The notes below the pieces were generated by a model, which worked only from the letters and a program-made list of their open reading frames with translations, had not been told where the DNA came from and made no database searches. A DNA stretch of 64,000 bases from Zhengitettix transpicula. Lineage: Eukaryota > Arthropoda > Insecta > Orthoptera > Tetrigidae. Location of the stretch: assembly GCA_037074705.1 (NCBI GenBank), contig CM073594.1, positions 58,524,509-58,588,508 of the forward strand, in the 5' to 3' direction. Made by a program: the position numbers and the translations under genes. Of this stretch, positions 23,333 to 35,775 are shown piece after piece. The first letter of the stretch is position 1. Each line of letters opens with the position of its first letter.

Positions 23333-23955
23333 TTTTTTAGAGTAATAGGCTACATGAGGGCATCTCCCCTATAATAGAATAGGATGGGATTTGAAAGGGG
23401 AAGCGGAAGGGTAGAGGAAGGTAGCCAAGGGTTAACTATAACTAGGTTCCCCGGGCTAAAATTTAAAGATCCTACCCGGCAATCACCTGAAAGTGATGCA
23501 GGACAAAGCGTAGAAAACCTGCATCAGGTAGATCGAGGATTTGGTCCTTATCCTATGACCTTCGGATAACAATAATTTTGTTCGCTGTAGGAGCGCAGCA
23601 TACGAAACTCCATGCCTTGGCTGAATTCGAAGGGCAGCTGGACGACTGCTCCAATAGGAACAGAGGAAAACTCTTACCGTATGCCCAACGACTGCGACCC
23701 CGGAACATACACCCCTCAAAGGTGTCACCACTCATGGGAATTCCTGCCAAAGAGAAGGAATGAGGAAAATCTTGAACAGGAATTTATCCTGTTTCCATTT
23801 CTCCCTCTTCATAATCATATATATCCCCAAAAATATGTTTGTAGAGTAACAGGCTACATGCGGGTAATCAACATGGTGGCAACTCCCCTTTAATAGCACA
23901 GGAAGGGATTTTAAATGGGGGATGCGGAAGGGTAGAGGAAGTTAGCCAAGGGGTT
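23333..23955 (+). mobile_element. Foldback element FB, rearranged copy plus an extra left end
   Basis: A left end begins near 23333 (TTTTTTTAGAGTAATAGGCT) and continues through the family words GGTTAACTA, CCCCGGGCTA and CCTGCATCAGGTAG to CCCCGGAACATACACC (about 23715). The right arm is missing. After about 90 bp of unrelated sequence, a second left end (GTAGAGTAACAGGCTACATG, 23841) runs for 115 bp and stops at AGCCAAGG. This is either two insertions or one deleted element. Frames at 23384-23893 are within the repeat. Confidence 0.7.
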
Positions 23956-25629
23956 TAAGTACTTAAATTAATTTCGAGTAAGTTTACACTCATAGTTATG
24001 TACAGGAGTATTTTAAATCTACAAAATCGAAAAATGAATAGGAGTTTGAAAAGAAACCTTTATTTATTTAGACGTTAAAAATTAGGCGATAATTTTCCTA
24101 ATTTTGTTAGAAATTTTATGAAAATTCTGTTCTATTTCTTCTTTTACACTTGTTCTAACTCTGGAAAACCGGGACAACATTATTATTTTTGATAGTATAC
24201 TGCAATATAATTATTACTAATAAAATTTAATTAGGATGTATGTAAGTACTTATTTGGGTAGGTTTTGAGGTATTCTATTGTTTGAGTAAGAAAGTGGAAA
24301 GATAACTAAAATAAATATGCGAAGCAAACAAAGGAAACACAAACAAACATATTAGGTTTTCTGAGCGACGGCGGTAGTGACGAAGTAATATATCGTCTGA
24401 AAGGAAGAAGTAGAAATTTACTCTAACGTTCGGACAGTAATGAAATTTTGTATCTCGTTAGGGATAGAATATCAGCCAGATACATAATCGAGAGTCCGTA
24501 CACTCGTGAGGGCGTAGTTCTGGAGAACCAGCCATCTCGACAATTAACAAGAGAATAATAGTACTATATGTCGAGATAGCTCTCTCTGTCTGTCTGTTGT
24601 CTTTCTCTATATCCTAAAAGTCTATACAATAATACGAATTTTGTTTCACGTGACAAGCAATAGAAGTAACGACGAACACAGGAGCAATGTTTCCGCAAAT
24701 AGTCGTTTCGTGTTTTAGTATGCATTGCTTCAGAGTTGGTGGCAACTTGCTCTGTGAGTGATAGACCCTGGTTTCATGCATCGTCCGTTCCCTTTTAAGA
24801 GTCTGACAAATGGATACAGAGCAGGCAGGCTTCGGATAGATCGATAACACCTGAATAGCGTCCCGCGTAAATCAGCAGAAAGTGTCTCGTGAAGAACGAG
24901 ATGAATTATCGCTTTCCTCGAGGGAAAGAGGAGCTCGCGACGAGAACGCGTTCGAGAACGAACGGAGAAGAAAACTTTAAAAAAATCTTTTTGAAGGGAA
25001 TTTATCGCCCATATGTTGCCCTAGTATTCGACTCTTGTGATTTATAACGTTCTTATTGGGATATGATTCATTAGATCGCTGATTCTCGCTTCTCTGATTC
25101 GACTCAAGCCCCACCCGCGGATTCACAGTTTCATTGCGAGAGAATTTTTTATTCCAATACGAGAACCCTTTTTCAGTTCCGGAAAGGCTCAGGGGTTGGT
25201 GTTCGTATCTTTGTCTGCGCCAAAAATTGTAAATTTTTCTACAAAACGGTCGCATGCTTGATACAAAGTTAAGATAATAAATAATTATATTATATATTTC
25301 ACAAACATGGCATGCATATAAACTCCCTTTTCAATGATCCTGACGCGATGGACTCTTTGCGGTCGTTGACGTCGTCTCAAACAATCCGCTGTTGGAGTTG
25401 GAAATTGAGTGCTGTTTCCTCCTAAATTTTCCCAACCTTAAAAACACGTCTTCCATAAAACATTATGTTGGGGGTTTCTTTGCAGGAAGATTCCAGGTTT
25501 AACTGTTTTATAGAGTCGAAGGAAAACCATTTCGAAAGAGGTAAACCTTCCACGTTGTAACCTTGACTCAATATATAATAACAGAAGAGATTATCCGTTA
25601 CATTCAATATCGGAGCCTTTTATTTAAAA
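23956..25629. other. AT-rich then GC-richer DNA (24.36-25.25 kb), unassigned
   Basis: From 24.36 kb the composition rises and CpGs are frequent, for example around CTCGCGACGAGAACGCG near 24.93 kb. The word ATCTCGACA and its complement TGTCGAGAT form a small hairpin at 24.53-24.58 kb. Minus-strand frames of 78 and 92 codons (24614-24850, 24977-25255) are unrecognised. It could be regulatory DNA or a first exon with UTR. Confidence 0.3.
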
Positions 25630-26318
25630 CTAGCTGGGTGCCCTGCGTTGCACTGGTACTCATCCTTTACACATTTAAAATAAAAAATGTGAAATTATAA
25701 TGATATACTCAAATCACAAAAAATTTTCAAGAATCTAACTTGAAATAATTCGTCACTTTTAACACATTAAAAATATATATAATTATAATGATTAACAAAT
25801 ATTCGGTATTGATTTTACCATTATTCTATGTCTCATCCATTACATAGAAAATTGGGCATGATCATGGAACATGCCATATTTATGTCATGTCAGTCATTGA
25901 AAAGAAAATTAATTCCACAGATCGTATAATATTTCGTATTGTATTTTATTATCATTCGATGGAGGATTTATGGATAAAATTATACTTTTTATTCAATAAA
26001 AATATTTCTGCTTTATTTCATTAATGAAAAAATGAACTATTTGCTTTGTTGTGCAGTATCGTCGCGTAGTAACGTCTCTCTCGCGTGTGCTGTGACGTCA
26101 TGATTTCTTGACGCGCAGTAATGGAACATAAAACGATCACATTTTTAAATTCTTGCCACCTTTATGCAAAGGGTTTCTCACCCCCCCCCACCACAGTACC
26201 GTATCTCGTCGTTTGAAGAATATAAGTACCAATTTTTGTTTCAATTTGTTCACATGTTTAAATATGTATGGAAATTAACGTAAATAAATACATACAAACA
26301 TTCTTTTTATTATATAGA
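25630..26318 (-). mobile_element. Non-autonomous Helitron
   Basis: The minus strand starts TCTATATAATAAAAAG and ends GGGCACCCAGCTAG|T. About 690 bp, no coding capacity. It shares with the 29.2, 49.6 and 50.2 kb copies the words ATACATACAAACAT, GAGAAACCC (before a C run here), GACGCGCAGTAAT, TGACGTCA, AAATAAAGCAGAAATATTT and TTCCATCGAATG-like. Closest to the copy at 50.2 kb. Confidence 0.75.
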
Positions 26319-26800
26319 AGATTGATGAACTTATCTTCGTTGATTAACTAGAAAGAAATTCATTTAACCTTTCGGAGTAAAAAGATTTTATTATGTTTTC
26401 TAAATACGATTGTTTTGATGACACTAAAATAATGTTTCTTCTCTCATTTTGCCGGGACGTTTAATTGAATTTCATTTGTAATGGAGGTCGGAGTGAGAGA
26501 ATTTTTTTTGTGCTTATTCATACTTATTTCAGTTTATTTACTTTCAATTGCACTTCCTACACCTAGATAATAATCAGATTGCTTCGATTACGAATTCGAT
26601 ACCACGTATTTGCACTGTGTTTTTTTACGCAACTAGAACATAATATGGATACGTGAGTGCGTGTATGTGTATGGGAAAACCGCAATTCGAGTTTACTCAA
26701 ATATAAGCTCATTAAATTGGAGTGCTGCGGGATGCTGTTATTGTTATTTTTTCCGCGAAATATTTCCTTCGCTATTTCAGAGTACGTTTCTGTCTGTGGA

Positions 26801-26821
26801 TGTGTGTGTGTGTGTGTGTGC
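26801..26821. repeat. (TG)n microsatellite
   Basis: About ten TG units. Confidence 0.9.
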
Positions 26822-26893
26822 TTCCCAAAATCGCAGGTAGGAAATTGGATCTGTTGGAGTAATGCAACAAAGATACTTCTGCTGTAACGGAAA

Positions 26894-26908
26894 ATTCAGG
26901 GAATCTAA

Positions 26909-26973
<65 letters not shown>

Positions 26974-27007
26974 GATTCCCTGAATATATATATATATATA
27001 TATATAT
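26894..27007. repeat. (TA)n flanked by a 17-bp inverted repeat
   Basis: ATTCAGGGAATCTAAAT (26894-26910) and its complement ATTTAGATTCCCTGAAT (26969-26985) bracket about 29 TA units, and a second TA run follows to 27007. The structure can extrude as a cruciform. Open frames of Tyr-Ile repeats on both strands here are artefacts. Confidence 0.9.
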
Positions 27008-27579
27008 TCATTATTGCGGACGGTACGACGGGTATAAAGCACTATTTAAAGGAGAAAACGCGGAGAGCTTTTGAAACAGTCAGATTTTATTTTAAGTAAT
27101 AATGAATGATGAGGCACTAGAGTTATTAACTTCTCGGAGCAATATTTACGGGGGAAAATTCATTCAGAGATTACTGCAAAATGCTTTGAATAAACTTTTT
27201 CAATTTTAAAAGTTTTTTTGTGTTTTCCGAACAACGCTACTATAATATTCCCTCTTAATAAATACTCATTTCAGACAGATTCCAAATTAAACTGATCGAT
27301 ACACCTAAAAATATATTCCGTTATGTCATCTAATAAATATTTTGATATTTTCGTTTATTATTGAAAAATTATTTTCTTAACGATAAGAAATTACTTAACA
27401 TTGGTCTTCTTATTCAGACAAAACGCAAATTTAATGATTAATACGGCTCGTATTTTCATTTCTGAATTAAATTTTCTAAATTAATTATGTTCAATTATGT
27501 TCTTTCCTTTTACGTGGTTTTCTAACTATGCATTTTGTCTACAACGTATATTATAATTCATGCTTTAAATTACTATAGT

Positions 27580-28010
27580 TGTTCTTCTTACTGGAGGTCC
27601 TTTGACTTGGTCTGTAAATTTCCCTTTTTCACTTCACACTGTCCTTAGATTCTTCCTTAATTTGCCAATATCGTTCTATTTCAAGTCACCTAGTAGCTGT
27701 AATCTTCTTCGTGGATGATATGCTATTCCATCTTTAAAATTTATCTTATCCCTTTCTCTTAAAATCAGTATTTAAGTTGGGTCTCTTCTTATTTACTCTC
27801 CTGAAGACATCTTAATATTTTACAATTACTTTCCACTTTATTTTTTCAACTCCCGTCCAACATCATGTTTCAGATATTTATTCTCCACCTTTTTAAATGT
27901 CCATTTTTCTGGTTTACATAAATCACTCCTACAGGTATTACACTTTTTGAGGATTTTCCGCAATCCTAATTTCATTTACGTGTCAGTAGGGCTGTTTTCT
28001 TGGTGACTAG
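27580..28010 (-). pseudogene. Decayed LINE tail (reverse transcriptase C-terminal region)
   Basis: Reading across frames on the minus strand gives a TRRDxxRNxxI-like stretch (near 27.75 kb). It is followed by RRRLQLLGDLK (near 27.69 kb), resembling the RRRLRWLGHV block after the RT domain of many LINEs, and then a Lys/Pro-rich end. Stops and frameshifts are frequent. The motif match is by eye and the call is tentative. The opposite orientation shows nothing. Confidence 0.35.
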
Positions 28011-29163
28011 TGCCCATATAAACCCTGTTTAATTATTAAGTGAAAAATTAAAACAATCTTGATTATAAAATTATAGATTTTAATAAAAATTTAATTTAAT
28101 TATATATATTTTTAGATTTACAGTTGTTAAAAGTTCTTACTGAATGCAGTTTGTAGGATCATGTGTAAAGAATTCCACATTTGCTATATAGAACAGACGG
28201 ATAGTTCAATAATTTGATTACATATGATATGGAAAGTGATTGAAATATCAACACACAGCGGAAAATCAAAATTCCAAAATGTAGAATAATCGAAAGTAAT
28301 TATAAAATTAAATACAGTTCAATAATCCTGATTTGGCCAGAGTGCTTCAGCTACTTATATTTTATAGTGTAAACTGTATAGTTATTAATTAACTTTTTTT
28401 GCATCTGGTACACATGACTGTTACTGATAATTATATAAAAAATTCAGTCCATACATTTTTGTTTTACAAACAAAGTTTTGCAGGAGCTTTCGCCAACATT
28501 TTTACATTTATCATCTGTAATTTGAGAACTTGACAACATCAAGATCAACATCAATATTTAACAAAAACTATACATTTTACATTAATTAAATATTTTTTAA
28601 ACTGAGAATTACCTGTTAAGGGTATCGACGTATGTTATTTTTTGGATAAATCTCTGAGGAGTATTATATTCCATTTTTATAACTTTAAGAAATTTTTTAT
28701 TTGTTTTAAACTTTTTTATATTTAACATAGTATTTATTCAATGTCACAATAGTGCTGATATTGATCCTGGTGCTTGGAGTAAGAAACTTGCTTCTTCAGT
28801 CGGTCTTGTAAACATGTAGTGTCGACCAGCAGATTAAAAATAAAATCGTGTTCAAGACAGCTAATTCTCATGATCACTCAATAAATGTTTAATTGTTAAA
28901 TTTGTAATGGTAATTCATTGTTGACACGTTTTGAAATTACAGATGAATATAATTTAAAGTTGGAAAAATATCCTCTAAGAAGTATGACGTAACATTAATG
29001 TTAGGGAATTATGTGTGCTCTGAAATTGCGTTTTTTTACAAAAATTTGTTTTTATTTATATATATATTTTATTTATGATACATGAGTTGTGTATTGTATG
29101 TCTTTAATTGATTATTAAATATTATAATTCTAATACAAGACCGATTAAGTTTTATTTGAAGTA
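28011..29163. other. AT-rich DNA with a weak hairpin module near 28.5 kb
   Basis: The minus strand at about 28488-28525 reads GATGATAAATGT, loop, GTTGGCGAAAGCTCCTGC, again the TGATGA/CGAAA layout of a retroelement tail. Otherwise nothing is recognised. Confidence 0.3.
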
Positions 29164-29939
29164 CTAGCTGGGTGCCCGGCGCTGCCCGTGCACTTATTTA
29201 TATAAACCCGAAAAAAAGTATTTAATTCTACATTAATGTTTAGTCGAGAAGTGATTTAACCTAATTCACCTGTTCCTAGTTCCGTACGCACTTTCGATCG
29301 ATAGTGCATGAATTGAACAGCTATAAAATACATTCAATTGTATTGCATTAATCCCAACAAACGTACCTCCGAATAGAATACTTAAATACAGTCCTAGAGT
29401 ATTACAGGATATAATTGTCCCTCAGTCTTCAGACATTACGAAACATTATATTGATGAAATTCTTAGCTAGATTCATAATGTAAACAAATTGTCGCCATAT
29501 AAGAGCCACTAATATGGCACGAAAATTAACTTACATTTTCCGCAAGTATCGTAAAGTATTTCGTATTGTTTTTTATTATCGTCGATGGAGTATTGCTAGA
29601 TATATTTCTACTTTTTTATTCAATTAAAAATATTTCTGCTTTATTTCATTACGAAATAAGTTACTATTTTGTTGTTGCCCATCACCGTCGAGTAGTTACG
29701 TCTTCCACTCACGTTTGCTGTGACGTCACCGTCTCTTGGCGCGCAGTAATTTAACACCAAATGATCAATTTTTTAATTATAATTACTTCCAACTTTATCC
29801 TAGGGGTTTCTCACTCCCACAGTACAGCTTCTCCTGTTTTGAAGAATATGTCTACAAATTTTTCCACGCGTTTAAATCTGTATAGAGTTTAACGTTAATA
29901 CATACAAACATACAAATATACATTTTTTTTATATATAGA
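29164..29939 (-). mobile_element. Non-autonomous Helitron
   Basis: The minus strand starts TCTATATATAAAAAAAATG and ends GCCGGGCACCCAGCTAG|T. It is the longest copy of the CCCAGCTAG subfamily (776 bp). It shares internal blocks with the 25.6 and 49.6 kb copies, including TGACGTCA at 29721-29728. The 62-codon frame at 29566-29754 falls inside it and is not a gene. Confidence 0.8.
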
Positions 29940-30059
29940 CGTGGCAATCTTATGAGCTCTAATTCTGTTAATAAATCTGATTTTAAATTTTGTATGGCGT
30001 TCACTGTGTGTGTATTGGTTAATATTATTGGCTATGATGATGGTTGTGTGTGTTTGCGG

Positions 30060-30600
30060 AACTATGCGAGTCCAACATCCCACGGCCAATTAGACAAGCA
30101 GCTTCGAGTGCCAAATACAATGTAAGCTCGGTTCAGTAGCAGTAGCGGCAGCGGCAACCAAACCATCCACAAAACTGTAATCCATTTCCGTTCAATTTGG
30201 TCGCAAAGTGGCGCGCCCCCAACCCCCGCCCATCCTGAGGCGAATCAGCTCGCTGAAATGTGAAACCTTCGCGGCAGATTGAATGCGGCGCTTCAAAAAT
30301 CGAATCTTGTAAGTTCGCAACAGGAGACATCGAATAAGAACGGGGGAGAATGCTTTTTAGACGTACACCTGTTTTGTGCTGGGCGGGAGCCCATCTCTAC
30401 AACTGGCAATGGAAAGCCCGACTCATCTATTCGTCTGACAGCTACGAAAATGTACTCGTGCCTCAGAAAATTTTTCTTAAGCCACATATTATATATAGTC
30501 TGGACACTCGTGAATTCTGGTCGTCATTCCATCCACGGTTTTCTGAAATACTTTTTTTTATTCACAAAAAACAATATTTATATTTATTACTAGAAGACCA
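30060..30600. other. GC-richer island, overlapping unrecognised frames
   Basis: From 30.06 to 30.48 kb GC rises to near half, with the tract GCGCGCCCCCAACCCCCGCCC at 30.21 kb (shown in part). Plus frames at 30279-30593 and 30350-30607 and minus frames at 30133-30330 and 30293-30487 overlap. None starts in a convincing context or matches a family. A TATATATAG word lies near 30.49 kb. It could be a conserved non-coding element or an old exon. Confidence 0.25.
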
Positions 30601-31790
30601 TGTCTAATGTTTGAGTCTGGTCACTATATTTAAAGTAACTGAAAAAATCCAACATAAATTTTTTCGATTCTTCTACATATATTTTATTATCAAATTATAA
30701 TACCAAATTATAAAACTATCATTATATTGTATTATATTATACTCTTATATTATGACTCGTTATGTCGTTATGAATCGTTATGACGGATTCTGTTATAAAC
30801 AGTAAATGAAAATTCATATTTATACATTCATCATTGTATCAAACGTTGTATTACTACGGGACAATATCACATTACATTTAATTAATGTAACAACTGCATG
30901 GTATATACATGTGTAGTACTTGAAAATATATAAAAATAAAAATACATATAAATAGATTAAATTTATCAGACTTCCTTTATTAATCATGAAAACACACAAA
31001 AAACACATACAAAAATTCATATTCTTTATTTAATCATCAAGAGATTTAAATTGAATTACAATATCGAAATGCTGATTATTTTAATATGGTTTGGTATAGA
31101 TTTCAAAAATGTAATTTTGAAAATTATTTCGTTATGATTAAATATATCGTAATAGGGACTTATATACGAAATGTAACGTTTCTAGCGATTGTAATTTTTA
31201 CTTTGTGTTGATATGCCAATATGTTTCTGTTTTTACATATATTAATATTTTAGATGAATTAATGTTTCATATTATTCAACGTATTACAAAGTAATTTATT
31301 TTATATATCTGTAAAAACATATATGTGTTTTAGAAATTGATTTTGTCAAAAGTAGAAAAGAATGTGAAAAAGAAAATTTTTACATAATGCACATAAACCA
31401 CATAAGTCTTTTATTTTAAATAGTTAACCCTACTAAATTTAGTTATTAAAATTTTTACATATTTATATTTTTGTTAATTTAAGTTTCTATAAACATTCAT
31501 CAAACCTCATATATGCTAAGAAAGGTCATGTTATTAATGTGTTCAATATAATAACCGTGTAAGAGCATAGAATGTTTAACAATTTTATAATATATGTTAA
31601 ATTTAATAAAATAATTGAAAGTATTATTACTTAATTGATATGCCAATTATGTATTATTCTGAGATACAAATAAATATGTTTAGGTAATTCTACCAATGTT
31701 CGTGTAGGACGTACAAATAAAGAATGTCTACCTTTAACGTTCTAAAATTATGAAATCAATTTTTTAACTTTATTGTTCGCATTGTGTGAT
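30601..31790. other. Very AT-rich DNA, nothing recognised
   Basis: Low-complexity A/T-rich sequence, with no frame beyond 66 codons. Confidence 0.5.
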
Positions 31791-31824
31791 CCTAGGCATA
31801 GATACATATTAGCAGTAAGGATAA

Positions 31825-32060
31825 TTTCTCCTTTACAGTAGCGTACATGTAGGACGTAGCGTGGGCGCCGGGGGCGGATTTGCAGACATTGCAAGGGTGG
31901 AATACAATCAGCACAGCTGTGCTTCTGCTTCGGAGACGGAGATTAATGCAGACGAGGCGCGTGATTGATGGCATTCAAAGATTCAGGTAATTGATAGTCT
32001 CGGAGAAGAATAGTCACGTGACTAATGAATCTCCCTTCGCAGCCTAGGGCTTCAGTTTTT
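31825..32060. promoter_or_regulatory. Candidate conserved non-coding island
   Basis: A 230-bp island of higher GC has GGGCGCCGGGGGCGG at its start, then homeodomain-like words (ATTAATG, TAATTG), TGATTGATGG and a palindromic TCACGTGA. No frame is convincing. I infer regulatory DNA from composition and motif density only. Confidence 0.22.
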
Positions 32061-32251
32061 GACAAATATTACGGTTCTGTAAGTGCTTTTGCTTCAAACG
32101 AAACAGAGAACTTTACAGAAAATTTATGGCTTTAATCTAAAGTTTTAAATCATTTCTTAACAGCACGATCATTTCATTTTTAAGGGTTCTTTTTGTAGAT
32201 AAATTCACACAAATATGTTATACTTTGCTATCACGCAATAACTTGTGGAAT

Positions 32252-32269
32252 TATATATATATATATATA
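32252..32269. repeat. (TA)n microsatellite
   Basis: Nine TA units. Confidence 0.85.
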
Positions 32270-32358
32270 ATAAAGATCACAAATTTGTGAAGAAAGTTTT
32301 TGTTTTATAAATTTTTTAAAAATATTATTGAGGCAAATATTATTGATGCCAGAGAATT

Positions 32359-32960
32359 TTGTGGCGCAAGGATGAAGAGGTTGGAAAGGTTTGCAACCTT
32401 ATGTTGTCGATAAAGCGTGTATAATACACCGAACTTAGGAAAAACATTCAGTGTTCAGTGTGTTTTGGGAGCCTGACCGGTGTGGTCATGACCAGCGAGT
32501 TTAGTTTTGGAGATCAGCTGAGGATTCTCGTGACTAAATAAATAGCAGAAGTTAGCAAAGTCTATGCGGAATAAAGGCTGAAAATATCATATACAACGTT
32601 TGGTATTAACTTATTTTTACGATAAAGCTGTGAGATAATAAATAGGACGTGGTAAAGTTTGTGAACAGTTGTTGGAAAGGTGTTCGGTGGACAGTGAACC
32701 GTAATTGAGTGAAGTGAAACATAGCGAACAGTGTTATGGTTTGTTGATTCAATTATTCTTAAAATTAATAATTGTGAAAGGCACAATTAATACAGTACCA
32801 GAGCAGCTCTAAATAAATTGGTATGCAGAAACGTTTAATTGTAAACATTTTCAGATAAATATGATTACCGTCAGATTTCTCTAGATTAGTTACATGTTTT
32901 ATATAATATGTTATTGTACATGTAACTCTTTAGGTGCTAATTGCAGTTCCCAATGAAAGG
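32359..32960 (+). repeat. Solo-LTR-like sequence, copy 2
   Basis: Starts TGTGGCGCAAGGATG and shares ordered blocks with 5.7-6.3 kb: TTCAGTGTGTTTTGGGAG, GTACCAGAGCAGCTCT, GCAGAAACGTTTAATTGTAA and CCGTCAGATTTCTCTA. No PBS or coding region follows. The minus-strand frame at 32562-32786 lies inside. Confidence 0.42.
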
Positions 32961-33589
32961 TCTGTTTTGCAAACATTTTATTAAAAATAAATAAATTATT
33001 TATCTAATTTCAATTTATGAAGATTAATATTTATAACCTAATTAAAACGTTAACCTTTTTAAATCATTTATTTTGTCAAAGCAGCTTTAGGCAATTCCAT
33101 CAATTTAATCTTTTTTAAATGTTTTTAAGTTAATGTGATCCCTTCCAATACTTTTTTTGACGATGATCAATTTAAATGAATTCGGCATCTCCTATACGTA
33201 TTATTAATATAAATAACCCCCTCCCGGATATCCTGAAAAGTTAATATATGCATCTTACATCGTTATCCTAAATATTCTTGAATCCTAGTCCAATGTTTTA
33301 TAAAATTTTTTAAATAAATTACACTATAACTGAACTTCCATGCCAAATTGAAATATAAATTTATATATAAGAATTATGAGGCAATTCATTTTATAACTGT
33401 AATTCATATTCCCATTATTTGGCATCAATTAAATTATTGGATATAAGTGATTTATACTATTAATATATACTATTAATAATATAAGTGATTTGTACTATTT
33501 CCGGTGCCTTAAATATGATTCATAATTGGTAATTATTACAACGCGTTACGTGGGATCGATTCACGCAGTTAGCGTATTAAAAGAGTTGA

Positions 33590-33865
33590 TTAAAAGGTGC
33601 AGAGAAAGCAGCTGTGTTCGGTTCTGAGAGAAACATCATGTCTGAAAGACAGCGTTGAACTCTTTTGTGCTTTGCAGAGAAAGACGCCGATAGTAACTGG
33701 ATTGTCTGCGTGAACTCCGGCTTTCCAAGTCAATGGCTGAGCCATCGCCGTCGTCGATCACGCCTCCACACTTGGGCCATCTTTTCCTCGTTTCTTTCAC
33801 TTTTTCTTTCGCTGTATTTAAAAGGATTTAAAAAATTAGGTTTGCTATATCTTAGGCGTAATTAA
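33590..33865 (+). other. GC-richer patch with possible splice acceptor, unrecognised frame
   Basis: A pyrimidine-rich stretch ending TTTTGTGCTTTGCAG (33665-33679) resembles a 3' splice site. It is followed by an open frame of about 62 codons with a basic RRRR cluster and a hydrophobic C-terminal part, ending near 33865. No family is recognised and no matching donor is seen. An orphan exon is possible but unproven. Confidence 0.18.
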
Positions 33866-35095
33866 ATTAAAGTTGTTGAGTTAACCTACGTACATAACAG
33901 CAGATAATTACGGTTATCCGGACAATGTATTCATTTAAGGTGTAATATTAGGGGAGGACAATTTATTTATTATCCACCTAATAAAATCAATCTGATGTCT
34001 ACTTTCCTCATATAGAGTCGGAATAAAGAAACTTTCTTCCCGTTTTCAGGCTCAGTAATAAGAAAAAAATTCCAAATCAGTTCATATCTTTTCTTTTTCT
34101 TAAATATATTAAATCAACCGATTCACTATAATGACGGTCTACCAACGGTATGATACCTATGGAAGTTTTGTGTCAAATCCCAGAGATTTTGTAAATAGAG
34201 TGTAACAAAAAAGACAAGAAAATATAAATTACTTAGAGGCAGTCTTGTACAGTTGCCAGCACTGCAGGCAGCTATTTATATATGGAGACAACCTTGCCAA
34301 AAATTTGAAATAAGACGACAAACAGTCAGGTTACTCCAAGGATGAATATTTTTATTCTGGCACGAGATTCCCAAAATTATATCCTACATTTGCGCTGAAT
34401 TTCAAAATGGCTGTTTCTCACTTTCTTCATCTCTAAAAACTCCCAATTATACATTTGTTATTCCAGATATAAGCAATCAATATTCTCTAATATTAAAAAA
34501 CAATATGTAAATTTAGGTTTCAAAACGTTTTCACATCTGCATAAATATTTTTGCGATTATCCCATATATTCTTTTTTTAACGGGTTTTCTTTGACATTAA
34601 TTGTATTTGCTTTTAATTACAAAAATTATTTTGGTTTTAGAAATCAGTTGTACTAGTTTTTTTCATAACGTACACGAAAATTACCGCAGTTTTATTCCAT
34701 TTCAAAATTAAATGCACCTTCTCATAAACAAATAAATAATAATTGTCTTCTCACATTGTAACACAAAATTAAGTGATAACAATGCTCTTTAATTTCTGTA
34801 AAGAATATTACGTCACAATATTATGTCATTAATTTTGTAATTGAGAATATTTTTGTCCTTTTCCTTTCGTATATGTTATGAAATAATTTCAAAAAAGAGA
34901 ATATTTAATTTTGAATAAATATTTGTCTGTTAATATATAGCATTTGGAGGGAATAGTGAAATTCAAGCAAAGTAATTCATTAGAGGAATGCGTTTTGGAT
35001 CTTTAAACCTCAGAGGAAGGACCTTACTGATCTCATATACCGTTTATGTTCTTAACATATCAAATTCTGAGGCGTCTGAATATATTTTATAAAAG
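33866..35095. other. AT-rich DNA, nothing recognised
   Basis: No repeat or frame of note. Confidence 0.5.
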
Positions 35096-35099
35096 CCTT

Positions 35100-35520
35100 G
35101 TTTCTGAGAGACATCCTCCCCGTCCCCGTTCTTCTCCTTTGTACCGGTTCTTCAGTTGAAATCCTTCTTAAAGCTCTTTTACGTTAATGGGCAGTGACGC
35201 AGACGTGCCTCACAAGAAAATCCTATCAAACTGCCTCCTGGTTTTAGTAGAAGCTGCCAGAAGACAGTAGCCGGGTAGTACAAATTTCTCCTGAAACGTA
35301 GCAACCACTGGAGTTGAGCACGTTGTTAACGCAAGATGCGTGTTCGCACGCGCGCTGGAAACCAAAACTTAAAACGCCGCTGGCGTCTGTAACACCCTCC
35401 AGCAAACGATATCCTCAGCTGTTACTCTCTCAAGAGTATCTCGATCGATAGCGAGCGACTAACTTTGCTTATCACATTACGCGTCACCAACGCAATGGGC
35501 CTTACTCCTACTGCACATTA
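35100..35520. other. GC-richer island without gene
   Basis: About 400 bp of balanced, CpG-containing sequence (for example TTCGCACGCGCGCTGG, and the small palindrome CGATCGATAGCGAGCG). Stops in all frames. Possible conserved non-coding DNA. Confidence 0.22.
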
Positions 35521-35775
35521 CACTATTACCCTTGCTATATTATAACAGACTCGTTATTTATGTCAAATGGAAAAATAAATTATTACGTGGGTATATTAAT
35601 GAATTGCTTCCAATCTTTAAGTCACATTTATTAAAGAATAACTATCTCAGCACGGTTGACACAAATCAGACGTACGATAGGATATGGTGTAAAAAAAGAA
35701 ATTTCAATGGAAAATTACATCGTTCTAAGGAAAGTGTTGTTTTGGAAAATGGAATAGAAACTCTTCATCGTGAAG

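Noticed and set aside
23384..23893. Several overlapping frames as genes
   Set aside because: They lie inside a rearranged FB foldback element and use different frames from copy to copy.
26657..27074. Open frames on both strands rich in Tyr-Ile or Val-Cys repeats
   Set aside because: They are translations of the TA and TG microsatellites.
33446..33500. Short repeat ATAAGTGATTTATACTATT / ATAAGTGATTTGTACTATT
   Set aside because: A 19-bp local slippage duplication; too short to interpret.
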